A model generated the notes under the pieces. The model worked only from the letters and a program-made list of their open reading frames with translations, searched no databases and had not been told where the DNA came from. This document shows, in pieces, positions 1 to 11,668 of a DNA stretch of 64,000 nucleotides. Within the stretch, counting starts at the first letter, position 1. Each line of letters opens with the position of its first letter. Position numbers and translations under genes: made by a program. Source of the stretch: Parietaria judaica (Eukaryota > Streptophyta > Magnoliopsida > Rosales > Urticaceae); assembly GCA_954871525.1 (NCBI GenBank), contig OX940861.1:39693201-39757200 (forward strand), given 5' to 3'.

Positions 1-21
1 TTGTTTACAAGGATTTAAAAC

Positions 22-1215
22 GTGTCGGCCAATGATATGCGTAGATGGCACCTTCATCAAGAGCAAGTATGGTGGTCAATTGTTAACGGCGGTAGCACCT
101 TCATCAAGAGCAAGTATGGAGTTGTAGATATTGAAGACAATGACTCTTGGGTTTATTTTCTGACGAAGTTAAAGGAAGCCATCGGGCCCGTTGAAGATCT
201 AGCCATTATTTCCGATAGGCACGACAGTATAATTTTTGCGGTGAAGACCATTTTCCCCCATGCTCATCACGGTTTTTGTTGGGCCCACCTCAAAAGGAAC
301 ATCATCCATACGTTTAAAAGTGAAGCTCCGGCCAAATTGGTGTTTAATGTTGCGTACGCTTTTCGGATCAGCGACTTTGAATACTACTGGAACTTTATGA
401 GGAACCATTTCCCAGATGTAGCAGTATATATGGAAGAAATTGGACACGTATTCATTTCGGCGGTAACAGGTACGACGCCATGACGAGTAATTATGCGGAA
501 AGTTTTAACTCTGTTCTTAAGATTGCCAGGACATTACCGATAACAAATATGTTTGAATACCTTCGGTTTACTCTCCAACATTGGTTTTATGAGAAGCGAA
601 CCGTAGGTCAAAATAACACTTCAACTCTTGTACCCAAACTCGAGAAAGAGTTGAAAGACACCCTTGATGCAGCGCGACTGTTAGCTATTCATAATCTCGA
701 TACGCTTGAATTCAAAGTCATTACAACGACGGGCAGTTACGTTGTAGACCTGAGGACAAAAGAGTGTGAATGTGGCGAGTTCCAAGCAATTGGTATTCCT
801 TGCGTTCACGTTGCAGCTGCTGCCCTTAAACGCAATTTAGGCAACTATACATATTGTTCGCCGTTTTATTTGCTCGAGAAGTACAAGTATATTAAATGTT
901 TAAGTTTTTCCTTTTTATGATCTATTGTTTGTTTTTTATTTAACTATCTTGTTTTTAAATTGAAGGAGTTGCTACGAAGGTGTGATATATCTAGTTGGTG
1001 ATGAGTGTAATTGGGTGCTGCCAGAACATTTGAAGAACATTCATGTTGGAGTTCCCCTAGAGAGAAAATGGGCAGGTCGTCCAAATAAACAAAAGGGGGG
1101 AAGACGTCCGACAAAGCGTCGACCGTCGCAAGGTAAAATCATTGTGGAGCATATAAAGTGCTCGAAATGTGGAGTGCTAGGTCATAACCGAGTAACATGT
1201 AAATCAAGGGGGTAA
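22..1215 (+). pseudogene. Mutator-like (MuDR/MULE) transposase, 5'-truncated and frameshifted
   Basis: This is the C-terminal part of a MULE transposase, the nuclear enzyme that cuts and moves Mutator-like elements. In order, the sequence shows a VDGTFIKSKYGG motif (start of the MULE catalytic domain, about 41-76), then ISDRHDSI and HGFCWAHLKRN (about 199-300), a SWIM zinc finger CECGEF...CVHV (about 766-815), and a CCHC knuckle CSKCGVLGHNRVTC (about 1159-1200). The reading is split over at least two frames (22-483, 480-920, 982-1215). A 47-bp tandem duplication (48-72 repeated at 95-119) shifts the frame at the first motif, and the segment that normally follows it is missing. The N-terminus lies outside the window. 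It faces the Ulp1-like gene tail to tail, the layout known for Ulp1-carrying MULEs. Family assignment is firm; an active protein is very unlikely. Confidence 0.85.
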
Positions 1216-1221
1216 TTATGT

Positions 1222-1442
1222 AGAATTATTCGTAGGATTTTGTGGAATATATTTTGAGGAAAATATTTTGTGGAATTATTCGTAAGATTTTGTGGAATAT
1301 ATTTTGTGGAATATATGTGGAATTATTCGTAGGATTTTGTGGAATATATTTTGTGGAATTATTACTACACATTTTGTGGAATTATTACATGTATATGCCT
1401 GATTATATATTTTATAAAATATATTTTGTGGAATATATTTAG
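1222..1442. repeat. Degenerate TTTTGTGGAATATA repeat
   Basis: About 220 bp after the transposase are built from imperfect copies of a TTTTGTGGAATATATT-like word, spaced irregularly at 15-40 bp. It separates the transposase end from the TGTCCC array. It probably belongs to the non-coding middle of the MULE. No coding content was recognised. Confidence 0.7.
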
Positions 1443-1477
1443 CCAGAATTTTTAAGTAAGAATGAATCTGCCTGAAT

Positions 1478-1860
1478 ATTGTCCCTCGTTTTATACAAAA
1501 ATTGTCCATGTTTAACACAATAACTGTCCTTATCTTATTCCATAATTGTCCCATATTTTTGACAAATATTGTCCCTAATTAAGATGATTAATGTCCAAGA
1601 CTTACATTATAACTGTCCCATATTTTTCTACAATTGTCCCTCGTTTTATACAAAAATTGTCCCTGATCAACACAATAATTGTCCCTATCTTATTCCATAA
1701 TTGTCCCATATTTTTCACAAATATTGTCCCTAGTTAAGATGATTAATGTCCAGGACTTACATTATAATTGTCCCATATTTTTCTACAATTGTCCCTCGTT
1801 TTATATAAAAACTTGTCTTGGTTTACACAAAAGCTGTCCCGAGTTATACTACAGAAACCT
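1478..1860. repeat. 155-bp tandem repeat with internal TGTCCC periodicity
   Basis: Two complete 155-bp units start at 1478 and 1633, and a partial third starts at 1788. The first two differ by only a few substitutions. Within each unit TGTCCC or a close variant recurs about every 30 bp, so the unit itself looks like five amplified shorter words. The array sits between the convergent 3' ends of the transposase and Ulp1-like genes. A diverged relative lies at 2640-2815. Confidence 0.85.
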
Positions 1861-1885
1861 TTTCTTTAGCTTACATTAGATTAAG

Positions 1886-3820
1886 TCAAGGACAAATGTT
1901 ATTCACCACTATTTCGTTGCCTAACCACACATCAACAACATATGCCGCTCTAAAATCTTTGATATTGTCGCTGTGGACTTCAGTCATTGGCTCGCCGTGC
2001 ATGATGTTTTCCATATGCTTCAATGCGAATATGCCACAATCGCCGCTAAAAAAAAACTATTAGCGAGTTTCAATTAGAAATAAATTTATCTTCCTTCTTC
2101 CAAACATAATTACTTACTTTCTTTTCGCTACCGGAACAACGTGACTTTTCATACGCACAACCTTGAATGGTTTAGCAGCAACATTCAAGTGAATAGTAGT
2201 GCATCCGCATATCTTAAGCATCCCAAGTATACCGCTGCCTAAGTGTTCTAGCAACGATTCGAGATAACTGTCACTACAACACCCCGAATCACTATCGTAG
2301 ACAGCCTCCAATATTTCAAATCAGCAACTACACAAACCCAATGCGATTCCCGGACATTCACGACGAAACATATGTTTTCCAAATTTTTTCAACTCGCATG
2401 GCCAATTTCATGATCTCCGGTTACAGCCCATTTCATCTGGGCTAGTTTAGGATCGCAACTTGGTTCCTCTTTCCATCGTTGCATTTTCTCCATGAGCGAG
2501 CTCGTCCAGTAGGGATACATGTTCGTGATATGCTGTTTATATCCTTTGAAATACACACTTCGACGACGACGTCGAAACAAACACATCACTGCATCAATGT
2601 GCTGCAAAAAGACAAAGTATAACCAATAATTAGAGATAAACTGCCCAAAATTTATTGTCCCTGGTTAACACACTAACTGTCCCATATTTTACTCTACAAC
2701 TGTCCCTCGTTTTACACAATTATTGTCCTGCTTTACACAAAAACTGTCCCTGGATTATTCCATACATGTCCCTCGTTTTACACAAATATTGTCCTAGATT
2801 AACCCAAAGAACAAATATTTCAAAGTTCAGAAAATACCGTACTATTAATCCATGTACGTGGATTAGTAGTTTCGTAAACCAGCTTCCATACTCCTCTCCT
2901 TGTATGCACTTCCACTTTTCGAGTGTCCCTTGTTTAATCCACCTTTTCAATGCAGTGAGATGACTCTTGGTAGGCGGTACGACGACTTTGAACACGTACG
3001 GTTCCGATCTCCTTTTCAGTGTCTCAGTGTCCGGGTTGGTAAAGTCATCCATATTTGGGGCCTTCCTTTTCCTCTACGTCGGTGGCGTCTCCATCAACGG
3101 CGAGTCATCCGCAACCTCAATTGGAACTACTATCTGCACTGGTATCGAAACAAGGGGAGAGACAATTATTTCTTGAGAGGGCTAGTTCATATCTTGGTGC
3201 TCTATCTCATGAATCAATGCATCCAACATTATGTTTTCACTCGGAGATCCCTGAGATGGCTGAGATTGCGGAGATGGCTGAGATTGCGTCAAGATAACCC
3301 CTTTCCGGGCTCTAACACGTTGCAGGCTCTTTATTGCGACGGATTTCTTGGGGGTCGTGCTTCTTGTCGGATACTGTTTCTGTGGGCTTGGCTCCGGAGA
3401 TGGGTCGGGTTTCTTGGGACTCGGGTTTGGTTTCTTCGGGCTCCGGGCAAGGCTTTTTATTGCGACGGCTTTCTTGAGGCTTCGAGGTTCTTTGGTTTTC
3501 TCGGGACTAGAGTCTGATTTCTTGGGGGTCGTGCTTCTTGTCGGGTAATGTTTCCGTGGGCTTGGCTCCGAAGATGGGTCGGGTTTCTTGGGACTCGGGT
3601 TTGATTTCTTCGGGCTCGGGGCAAGTTTCTTGTGGGATATGCTTTCTTTAGGACTCGGTTTTGATATTTTCGGGCTGGGCTCGGTGGCTGGGTCGGGTTG
3701 CTTGGGAGGTGGTGTCGGGTCGGTAGGTAGGTGTTTCTTGTGGATCGGCATTTGTTTGAGATGGGGATTATACTCAACAAAGTCACGAACAATCTTAAAA
3801 ATTATGCTTGTTTTCTTGGT
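1886..3820 (-). pseudogene. Ulp1 (C48) protease part of a MULE-borne DUF1985-Ulp1 gene, 3' exons
   Basis: On the minus strand this is the downstream half of a Ulp1-type cysteine protease gene carried by a Mutator-like element. From 3820 down it encodes a long Pro/Ser/Lys-rich linker (SPKKPNPSPKK-type repeats, 3820 to about 3182), diverged N-terminal protease exons (about 3052-2720 and 2607-2389), a histidine motif NVRESHWVCVV (His codon 2341-2343), an aspartate motif VYDSDSG near 2290, and the catalytic cysteine motif GDCGIFALKHMENIMHG (Cys codon 2036-2038) in a last exon at 1886-2045. A polypyrimidine-AG precedes that exon and another precedes 3820. The frame slips between the His and Asp motifs (about 2310-2330), so the protease is probably dead. 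The upstream DUF1985 half lies at 16955-18195 beyond Tat-1. Host ULPs remove SUMO; the role in MULEs is not settled. Confidence 0.75.
2640..2815. repeat. Second TGTCCC-periodic repeat, within an Ulp1-gene intron
   Basis: About 175 bp in which TGTCC(C) recurs every 15-35 bp beside TTTACACAA words. It is related to, but diverged from, the 155-bp array at 1478-1860. It lies between protease exons on the minus strand, so it is probably intronic. Confidence 0.65.
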
Positions 3821-3866
3821 CTGCAAAAAAAAAATCAACATTTCATTATTATAGATTAAACAAAAT

Positions 3867-3871
3867 ATAGC
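3867..3871. repeat. Target-site duplication of Tat-1 (left)
   Basis: ATAGC directly precedes the 5' LTR and is repeated exactly at 16950-16954 after the 3' LTR. This 5-bp duplication fixes both ends of Tat-1. Confidence 0.95.
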
Positions 3872-5063
3872 TGTTACGGGTAATTTTGGACAAATGATTT
3901 TTACGGTTTAATTAAAAGAAGAGTTATTTATTCTTAAATAAATACTTCATCTTATATTAAATTAAATCATTTTCGAAATCCAAAATATTCGTTGGAGGCC
4001 CGTTTTCGTAAAATGAAGTGTCCAGATGATCCCAAAAATATCAAAATACCCAAAATTGATATAAAATTTGTGAAAAATGGACTCAGGACGAGTCCGGGAC
4101 CCTACGGGATAGCCCGGGAGGGCCCCACCACGTGGCTGAGCACTGTGGGACCCACCAGGGACCCACCAGCTAGCGAGGACACGTGTCGCGCGAGCAGTGG
4201 AGCCGCGTCGCTCCAGCAGCAAGGCGACGCGTGTCTCCCTCGCGTGGAGGGCTGACGTCAGCAGCTTGGGCTCCAAGCTTCCAAGCGAGCTCGCCGTCTT
4301 ATCCCTGCGCGTGAGGGCGCGTCGCTGCTCCGATCGCCGTGATTTTTGCGGCGTTGGGTCGGCCACGTCCCGAGGATGCGAAAAACTATATTACTTTACC
4401 TCAGGAGCCTCTCGGATGAGGAGATAATTGCAAAACAAGACCCGGGTTTTTTCCTATAAATAGGGGCTCGGGTCCCCTTCATTCACACACAATTTTCACC
4501 CTAGAAAACACTTGGGAAACGCATCCAAAGCTCCCAAAACTCTCTCTAAGCTTCCTAAAACCGAGCGTCGGAGGTGAATCGGGGGGTAAAACCCTCGTTT
4601 CTCCCTGACCGCGGTGTTGTTTTGTCATGTCCCGGAAGAGAGAAATCCAACTAGAGCAGAAGCTCTGGAGAAAATTCTGGCACGATATACAACTTCCCCT
4701 GTCTAGGTTCGGGATCGGCGTGGTGCTCGTTCTATCCTTTGGCCTTTATATCTCTCGCAGATAGGGCGCAGGACCCAGATCTGTATCAGTGACGCAGGTC
4801 GGAGGTGTTATCCACCAGGGTTCATCTTAAAGTTAACTCTGCGATCTTTTCCACGTGGAGACCGAATCTGTGTGGTGCCCGAACCTTTCATCAGGTAGTG
4901 TGCGGGCCCGGATCTAGTCCCGTGTCAGGAAAAAGATCCGATTGACTTTGAGGTGCCAGAAGCCCAAACTCAAAGTCCACGAAAGTCAACAAACGACATT
5001 GGGCCCGGTCCAACACGAGTCATTGGGCCGCTACAGTGTGTGATACATTTTTCTGCATCAATA
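3872..5063 (+). repeat. Tat-1 5' LTR
   Basis: A 1,192-bp LTR starting TGTTACGGG. Its end reads GCATCAATA where the 3' LTR has GCATCAACA, so the terminal CA has mutated to TA. It contains a TATA box (TATAAATA, 4455-4462), a bZIP-type TGACGTCA palindrome (4253-4260) and CACGTG boxes (for example near 4130 and 4150). Relative to the 3' LTR it lacks about 15 bp at 4260 and about 28 bp near 4570. ORFs through it are non-coding by position. Confidence 0.95.
4455..4462 (+). promoter_or_regulatory. TATA box of the Tat-1 5' LTR
   Basis: TATAAATA in a C-rich setting within the LTR. The same position reads TACAAATA in the 3' LTR (16312-16319), TATAAATA in the Tat-2 5' LTR (19002-19009) and TATAAATT in the Tat-2 3' LTR (31821-31828). 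Transcription of the genomic RNA would start some 30 bp downstream. Confidence 0.75.
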
Positions 5064-5083
5064 TTTTGGCGCTAGAAGGAGGG
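5064..5083 (+). other. Tat-1 primer-binding region
   Basis: TTTTGGCGCTAGAAGG follows the LTR directly, and the Tat-2 sequence at 19487 is almost the same. TGGCGC is the usual start of a site pairing with a tRNA 3' CCA end. The primer tRNA is not assigned here. Confidence 0.7.
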
Positions 5084-5141
5084 GTACCACGAAAATATTA
5101 AGCCTCTGAGTACCCTTCTTCCCAGTTTTCTCAAAAAAGTC

Positions 5142-5444
5142 ATGATGTCGAGATTGACGGAGGAAACGCTTTCCCGCCCGACGGAGAGCATCGCCCTCAA
5201 TACACGCGCGCAAGTCAAAGCCCGCACGAGAGACCTGCCCGGAGCGAGCACTCACCAAGGGCAGGGTGACGGGATTGAATGACTAGCCCGGCTGGAAGAC
5301 AATGTCTTTCGGCTAACCGGCCTGATATCCAAACACTTCGGCGACGAAGACGCCGACCCGGAAGAAGCCCTTGAGCTCGCCCAGCGTGAGCCACAGGCTG
5401 CACCAACTGTCCTAAATGACGCTCAGGAGCCGTCACAGTCATAA
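5142..5444 (+). pseudogene. Tat-1 upstream ORF (ORF1) remnant
   Basis: This matches the 118-codon ORF1 of Tat-2 (20153-20509). Two adjacent ATGs (5142, 5145) open a frame sharing the residues SIALNTRAQV and the later FRL-KHF, PEEALEL and EPSQS segments with Tat-2. A TGA at 5280-5282 sits where Tat-2 has CGA (Arg), a C-to-T change at a CpG. The frame then reaches a TAA at 5442-5444 at exactly the place where Tat-2 ORF1 ends. Function unknown; the Tat-2 copy looks acidic and partly helical. Confidence 0.65.
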
Positions 5445-8400
5445 AGGACCGAACGCTCGGCCTTTGAGCGCCTCGGGAGCGAGAGTGGTGCCGAATGAAG
5501 ATAAGGCACGAAGGAACCGCAGCCGTCGGAAAAGGCGCGTTCAAGACCGCCCTAGAAACGAGGAAGATCTCCGCCGACTTTTGGACCGCCGTAGCCAGAA
5601 AAGCGACCTGCGGCGACATATCGAAAGACGGAAAGAGAAATCCTTTCAGCAAAGGGACACGGAGGACGCTAACTCCGATACATCAGGAAGCTCCCAGCAC
5701 TCCACCACGCACAATACCGCATGCGAAGTCAGAACGAACGTGATGCAACGTTTGGCGGCACCCCCGCCAGACGCCACGTTGAAAGACGAAGTCCATGCAC
5801 TAAGAAGAGAGTTGCGAGAACTCGCCATCGCCAGCAGCTCGAATCCCGCAACGAAAAGTATGGCGGAGGGAATCATCTCCCCTCTCGCCAGCCACCTGCT
5901 AGAGGAAGAACTTGTCGGAGACCTCAGGTTCCCATTGAACCTCATCTACGACGGGACCGGTGACCCCACATATCATCTAGTGCAATACCAATTCTCAATG
6001 CGAGTCAAGAAGTGCTCACCTTCTACCGTATGTCAGGCGTTCTGCCTTACCCTCACGGGGCTCGCGTTCGAGTGGTATCAAAGACTTCCCAAGGGGTTGG
6101 TAGGATCATTCGACGAGCTAAAGGAGCACTTCGTCTCTCGTTTCGCCAGCTCAATAACACAACAAAAAGGAAAGTCGTACCTCTGGTCTCTCAAACAGCG
6201 CAAGAAGGAAACCCTCCAAGCGTATTTGAAGAGATTCACAGAGGAGGCTAACAAGGTAGATAACTATACCGACGACGATGTAGTCACCGCAGTAATCGAC
6301 GGTGTCCCAGTAAGCGAATTCACACGCTCTCTGGTAAAAAAGAGGCCGGTCTCCATGGCTGAATTACTGGCAAGGGCAGCCGAGGACATTGCGGCAGATG
6401 AATACTTTGTCAGTAGGAATCAGCTGAGCCGCGATGAACTAAGCCGCCAAGATAAAAAAAAGGTCATCATGACGAATCCCAGAAGAAGAGACAACGTCCA
6501 CAGTCGAACTCCGACGAACGTCAACAACATCCTAAGCGGGCGGAGGGATTCCGAAGGAACGCGGAATACACTCCGCTGACTGCGTCCCCATCCACGATTT
6601 ATGGACTCCACAGAAAAAAGTTCGATCCCCCGCGACCACTGCCGAAGAAGGCCAGTAAAGATAAAAGCCGATATTGCGAATACCATCAGGATCACGGCCA
6701 CCTGACATCACAATGCTGGGAGTTGAAAAAACAAATCGAACGGCTTATTCAGGACGGGCAACTCAAGGAGTTTGTCAAGAAGCTTGTGGCGGGGAACGGG
6801 AACACTGGCGAAACCTCGCCCCAGGAGGCCGAACGGCCCCAGGATAACCGTCCAAACCAACCCTACCAAGACGAGGAACGAACAAAGGCGAAGACACACC
6901 AATACCACGTCGTATCCACAATCCTCGGTGGTCCAGAAACCGGGGGTTCTAACATTAAAAGAAAAAGGTACGCCCGGGCCCTGGAAGGCGATGGCAAGGG
7001 GCACCAGATCAATCTCGCAAGCCTGACCAGTTCAATCTCGGTGCTCCCCAGTCAAGCCATCACCTTCACCGAAGAAGAAGCTCGAAAGATCTCGCAGCCG
7101 CATAACGACGCCATCGTAATAGAGACGTTGATCGCAAACAATCAGATAAAGAGAGTGCTAGTTGACAATGGGAGCTCAGCCTATGTAATCTTCAAAGAAA
7201 CTTTGGACCGAATGAATTTGGGGGATCTCGTCCCAACGCCCGTCAAAACTCCGCTCTACGGCTTCAACGGGAAACCAGTGTTTTCCGAAGGAGCAATCGA
7301 GCTTCCAACGACGTATGGATCCGAGGAGGGAATTCGAGTGACCAAAATGATCAGATATCTTGTGGTCGACCAACAATCGGCCTACAACATCATCATGGGA
7401 AGACCGTCCCTCAACAAGCTCCAAGCTATCACTTCCACCTTCCACCTACTTGTGAAATTCCCCACAGAGAAGGGGGTAGGAGTCATTAAAGGAAGTCAAC
7501 AGGAATCCAGAGCCTGTTATGCTCAAGGAACGAAAGCAAGGAGGGAAGGGTCAGTCGTACATGCGATCCAGCAAGCAAACGATGATACCATCGCCGATCT
7601 CGGGGGGGTAGGATCATTCGACGAACTAGACCCCCGGGGAGAAAAACGCAAACCCACAATGGAGCCTTCCTCTGACGTAACGCAAGTCCCGATCGACGAG
7701 AGCAGGCCCGAGAGGACCATCTCCATCGGTGCCCAACTACCCGTCATGATCAAAACACAGCTGATCTTTTTCTTGCGAGAGTTCCAAGATGTTTTCGCCT
7801 GGTCTCATGCCGACATGCTCGGCATAGACCCAGAGATCGCCGTTCACAGGCTCAATATCGAGAAGGAAAGGACGCCGAAAATATAGCGTCGCCAGGCGTT
7901 CAACCCCGAAAGATATCAAGCCATCAACGAAGAAGTCAACAAGCTCATCTCCGCCGAATTCATCAAGGAAGTCACGTACCCGGATTGGGTATCCAACGTC
8001 GTCATGGTCAAGAAACCTAACGGCAAGTGGCGGATCTGCATAGATTACTCCGATCTTAACACGGCCTGCCCAAAGGACTGCTTCTTGCTCCCGCGAATCG
8101 ACCAACTAGTAGACGCGACCGCCGGCCACCAACTCGTGAGCATGATGGACGTGTACTCAGGCTACAACCAAATTCGGATGCACGAGCCAGACCAGATACA
8201 CACGACTTTCATCACGGACCGCGGCCTCTACTGTTACAAGGTCATGCCGTTCGGACTCAAAAACGCCGGGGCCACCCACCAACGACTGGTCAACCGAATG
8301 TTTGCACCACTCATTGGAAAGACCATGGAAGTTTACGTTGACGACATGATCGTCAAAAGTCTGAAGGAGACCGACCACGTCAGGGACCTTCGAGAGACAT

Positions 8401-10926
8401 TTGTGCTTCTTCGGGGGTACTAGATGAAACTGAACCCCGCCAAGTGCGCATTCGGGGTTGAATCGGGGAAGTTCTTAGGATTCATTGTCAGCCAACGGGG
8501 AATCGAAGCGAACCCGGAGAAGATCCGAGCTCTGATCGAGATGAACAACCCCCGAAAAATTAAGGAAGTACAAAGCCTTAATGGTCGCATCAACGCATTG
8601 GGGAGGTTCGTGTCAAAAGCCACGGATCGGTGCCAACCATTTTTTCAAGCCCTCAAAGGCGGGAAAAATTTCATCTGGGACGAAAAGTGCGAGACGGCGT
8701 TCCAAGAACTAAAAACCTATCTCGGGACGTCGTCGCTGCTGTCAAAACCAAGGAACGGGGAAGCCTTGTTCCTTTACCTCTCAATATCGACCAGAGCAGT
8801 CAGCGTCGTCCTGGTTCGAGAAGAAGAAAAGAAACAATCGCCGATTTACTATGTAAGCAAGGCCTTGCTCGATGCCGAGACACGCTATCCACAGATCGAG
8901 AAGCTAGCACTCGCGCTGGTTACTACCGCAAAGAAGCTACGCCCCTACTTCCAAGCACATCAGGTCATAGTACGAACTGAGCATCCTCTACACAAGGCGC
9001 TCCTCAAAGGCACCTCGTCTTGAGTAGCTATCTGGTCGCAGGAATTAGGAGAATACGGCGTGGAGTACCAACCCCGGATCGCCATCAAAGCACAAGCCGT
9101 GGCAGACTTTATTGTCGAGTTTACGTACGACACGGAAGACGAGATCACGGATAATACTGACACGCCACCCCATAGCTTGAAACGCAAAGCACACCCAGAC
9201 GGACCAGTCTGGGAGCTACACGTCGACGGCGCTTCAAACGCCAGCGAGTCAGGGGCGGGAGTCCTTCTCACTAACCCCGAAAGGGGAAAACTACGCTATG
9301 CCCTCCGATTTGGCTTCAGTGCTACAAACAACGAAGCCGAATACGAAGCGTTGATAGCCGGACTCCAAATCGCCCAGAAGCTCGAGGTCAAAAATCTTCG
9401 CGTACGCTGTGATTCCCAGCTAATAGTAAAACACGTGGAAGGCGAATACCAGGCTAAAGAAGAAAAAATGATAGCCTACCTAGCGGAAACCCGACGCTGC
9501 CTAGAGTTCTTGACTTGGTACGAGATCACTCAGATACCTCGGGACGAGAACTTCGAGGCCGACGCATTAGCTAGAATGGCATCAGGAGCCGACGACGGAG
9601 AACTAGGAAGAGTCCCCGTCGAAACCTTAGCCAATCCGTCCATTCAAAGATCAGAGATACTCACCATCGGCGGCGAAATGAAAAGCGAGTGGATGACCCC
9701 AATCATCGATTATCTGGAACGTGGAACGCTCCCCGCTATAAAAAATGAAGCAAGACGACTCAGGTTTCGAGCCACCAGATACGTAATGCACGACGGAAAT
9801 CTCTACAAACGCGGGTTCATGCAGCCTCTCCTCAAGTGTCTCCCGGAGGACGACGCTGACCTCGTTCTACGAGAAGTACACAAAGGAATCTGCGGGAATC
9901 ATTATTCCGGACGATCCCTCGCCCTGAAGACCCTCAAACAAGGCTATTTTTGGCTAACCCTCAAGCGGGACGCAAACGGGATGTCTCGTAGGTGTGACAA
10001 ATGCCAATGGTTCGCCAATGTCCCACACCAGCCGGCAGTCCCGCTCTGCCCAATCCTGATTCCTCGCCCATTCGCCAAATGGGGGATCGACCTAATCGGG
10101 AAGCTACCAAAGGGTCCGGGGGGCGTCGAGTATGCTATTGTGGCCATCAACTATTTCACCAAATTGGTCGTGGCAGAGCCGCTCGCCAAAATCACGCAGA
10201 CAAACACAACGAACTTCATCTGGTGCAATATCGTGTGTCGTCACGGGATCCCCGCATCAATAGTCACCGACAATGCGAAACAGTTCAATAACGCCGACCT
10301 TCGAGCATTCTGCCGAGACCTGGGGATCAATAACACCTACTCATCTCCCGTCTACCCGCAGGCAAACGGACAAGTTGAGTCGGTCAACAAAGACATAAAA
10401 TCCATCTTGAAAAGGAAGCTCGACGAAAAGAAGGGCAAATGGGCGGAAGAACTACCCTCGGTACTTTGGGCCTACCGAACCACGACGCCGAACGCAACCG
10501 AGGAAACATCGTTCGCCTTAACCTACGGTGTCGAAGCGGTCATACCAGCGGAAATAACCGTCCCCTCGCCACGAGTCGAGCTTTACAACGACGAGCAGAA
10601 CGGCGAAACCATGCGACTCGAACTCGACCTCCTCAAAGAAAAGAGAAATGACGCCTACACCCGTCTGGTCGCCCAGAATCGAATTGTGGAACGCTACTAC
10701 AACTCAAAAGTCAAAGCAAGGAGATTCTCGGAAGGAAGCCTGGTCCTGAGAAAAGTCGGACAAAACACCCAAGTACCGGGAGCCGGAGTCCTAGGACCGA
10801 CTTGGGAAGGCCCATACCGCGTGACAAAGGTCGTCAGGGACGGAACATATCGTCTGGCGGAAATAGGGGGGTGATGAAGTACCCCGACCATGGAACGTCG
10901 AACACCTCAAGCAATATTACCAATAG
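5445..10926 (+). pseudogene. Tat-1 gag-pol polyprotein, multiply broken
   Basis: Aligned by eye to the open Tat-2 gag-pol, this retains retrotransposon gag (about 5870-6260), a zinc-knuckle-like YCEYHQDHGH motif (about 6670), protease VDNGSS (about 7160), reverse transcriptase with YVDD (about 8333-8344), RNase H, a second RNase H (about 9197-9590) and integrase with HHCC and DDE motifs (about 9870-10410). Lesions seen: a 1-nt insertion near 5495, a frameshift between about 6450 and 6600, TAG at 7884-7886, TAG at 8421-8423, TGA at 9021-9023, and an extra G in a G-run near 10870 just before the end (TAG 10924-10926). The three internal stops lie at Gln or Arg codons of Tat-2 and fit C-to-T change. 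It cannot make a full polyprotein. Confidence 0.9.
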
Positions 10927-11096
10927 CAGACACTACCAAAAAAAAACCCTATGTACCAGAAGTTGGCACGGGAATAGCCCCGACAGCCGACATATGTAAA
11001 CGAAGAGCGCCACAAGAAGCGCCAACATATATGCAAACCATATGTCTTTTACTTTACTTTTCTACTAGTTTCCGTATAACTTCATAAAAATTACAC

Positions 11097-11113
11097 GAAA
11101 ACTGGGGGGTTGA
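11097..11113 (+). other. Internal polypurine-like tract after Tat-1 pol
   Basis: GAAAACTGGGGGGTTGA lies about 170 bp after pol and closely resembles the true 3' polypurine tract (TAAAACTGGGATGTTAA, 15697-15713). Tat-2 has the same arrangement at 26206-26222. It may be an extra plus-strand priming site or a relic of an older 3' end. Confidence 0.5.
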
Positions 11114-11136
11114 AACGTGAAAGAAAACCGAAAAAA

Positions 11137-11668
11137 ATTGGCCCGGACCTCGGTCCCGCCAACTTAGGCTCAAAAGCCAAACAATTTGGCCCGGACCTCG
11201 ATCCCGCCAACTCAGGCTCAAAAGCCGAACAAGTTTGGCCCGGACCTCGGTCCCGCCAACTCAGGCTCAAAAGCCGAACAAGTTGGCCCGGACCTCGATC
11301 CCGCCAACTCAGGCTCAAGAGCCAAACAAGTTGGCCCGGACCTCGATCCCGCCAACTCAGGCTCAAGAGCCGAACAAGTTTGGCCCGGACCTCGATCCCA
11401 CCAACTCAGGCTCAAGAGCCGAACAATTTGGCCCGGACCTCGATCCCGCCAACTCAGGCTCAAAAGCCGAACAAATTGGCCCGGACCTCGATCCCGCCAA
11501 CTCAGGCTCAAAAGCAGAACAATTTGGCCCGGACCTCGATCCCGCCAACTCAGGCTTAAAAGCCGAACAAATTGGCATGGACCCGAACCCGCCAACTCAG
11601 GCTCAAAAGCCGAAAAAATTGGCTCGGACCTCGATCCCGCCAACTTAGGCACAAAAGACAAAGAAACC
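11137..11668. repeat. Tat-1 tandem array, 47-50-bp units, 11 copies
   Basis: Units start (at GGCCCGG or a variant) near 11140, 11188, 11238, 11285, 11333, 11382, 11430, 11478, 11526, 11573 and 11621. The core is CCCGGACCTCGATCCCGCC followed by AACTCAGGCTC. The same core with the same period builds the array at 26954-27514 in Tat-2. Long ORFs in several frames are by-products of the period. Confidence 0.95.

Noticed and set aside
3992..4427. ORFs inside the LTRs (also 15804-16284, 18545-19118, 31364-31937)
   Set aside because: They recur in each LTR copy with frame differences and overlap promoter and leader sequence. They are not genes.
5064..5083. Naming the primer tRNA for the Tat and copia elements
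   Set aside because: The 10-18 bp after the LTRs were not compared with a tRNA set, so an assignment would be a guess.
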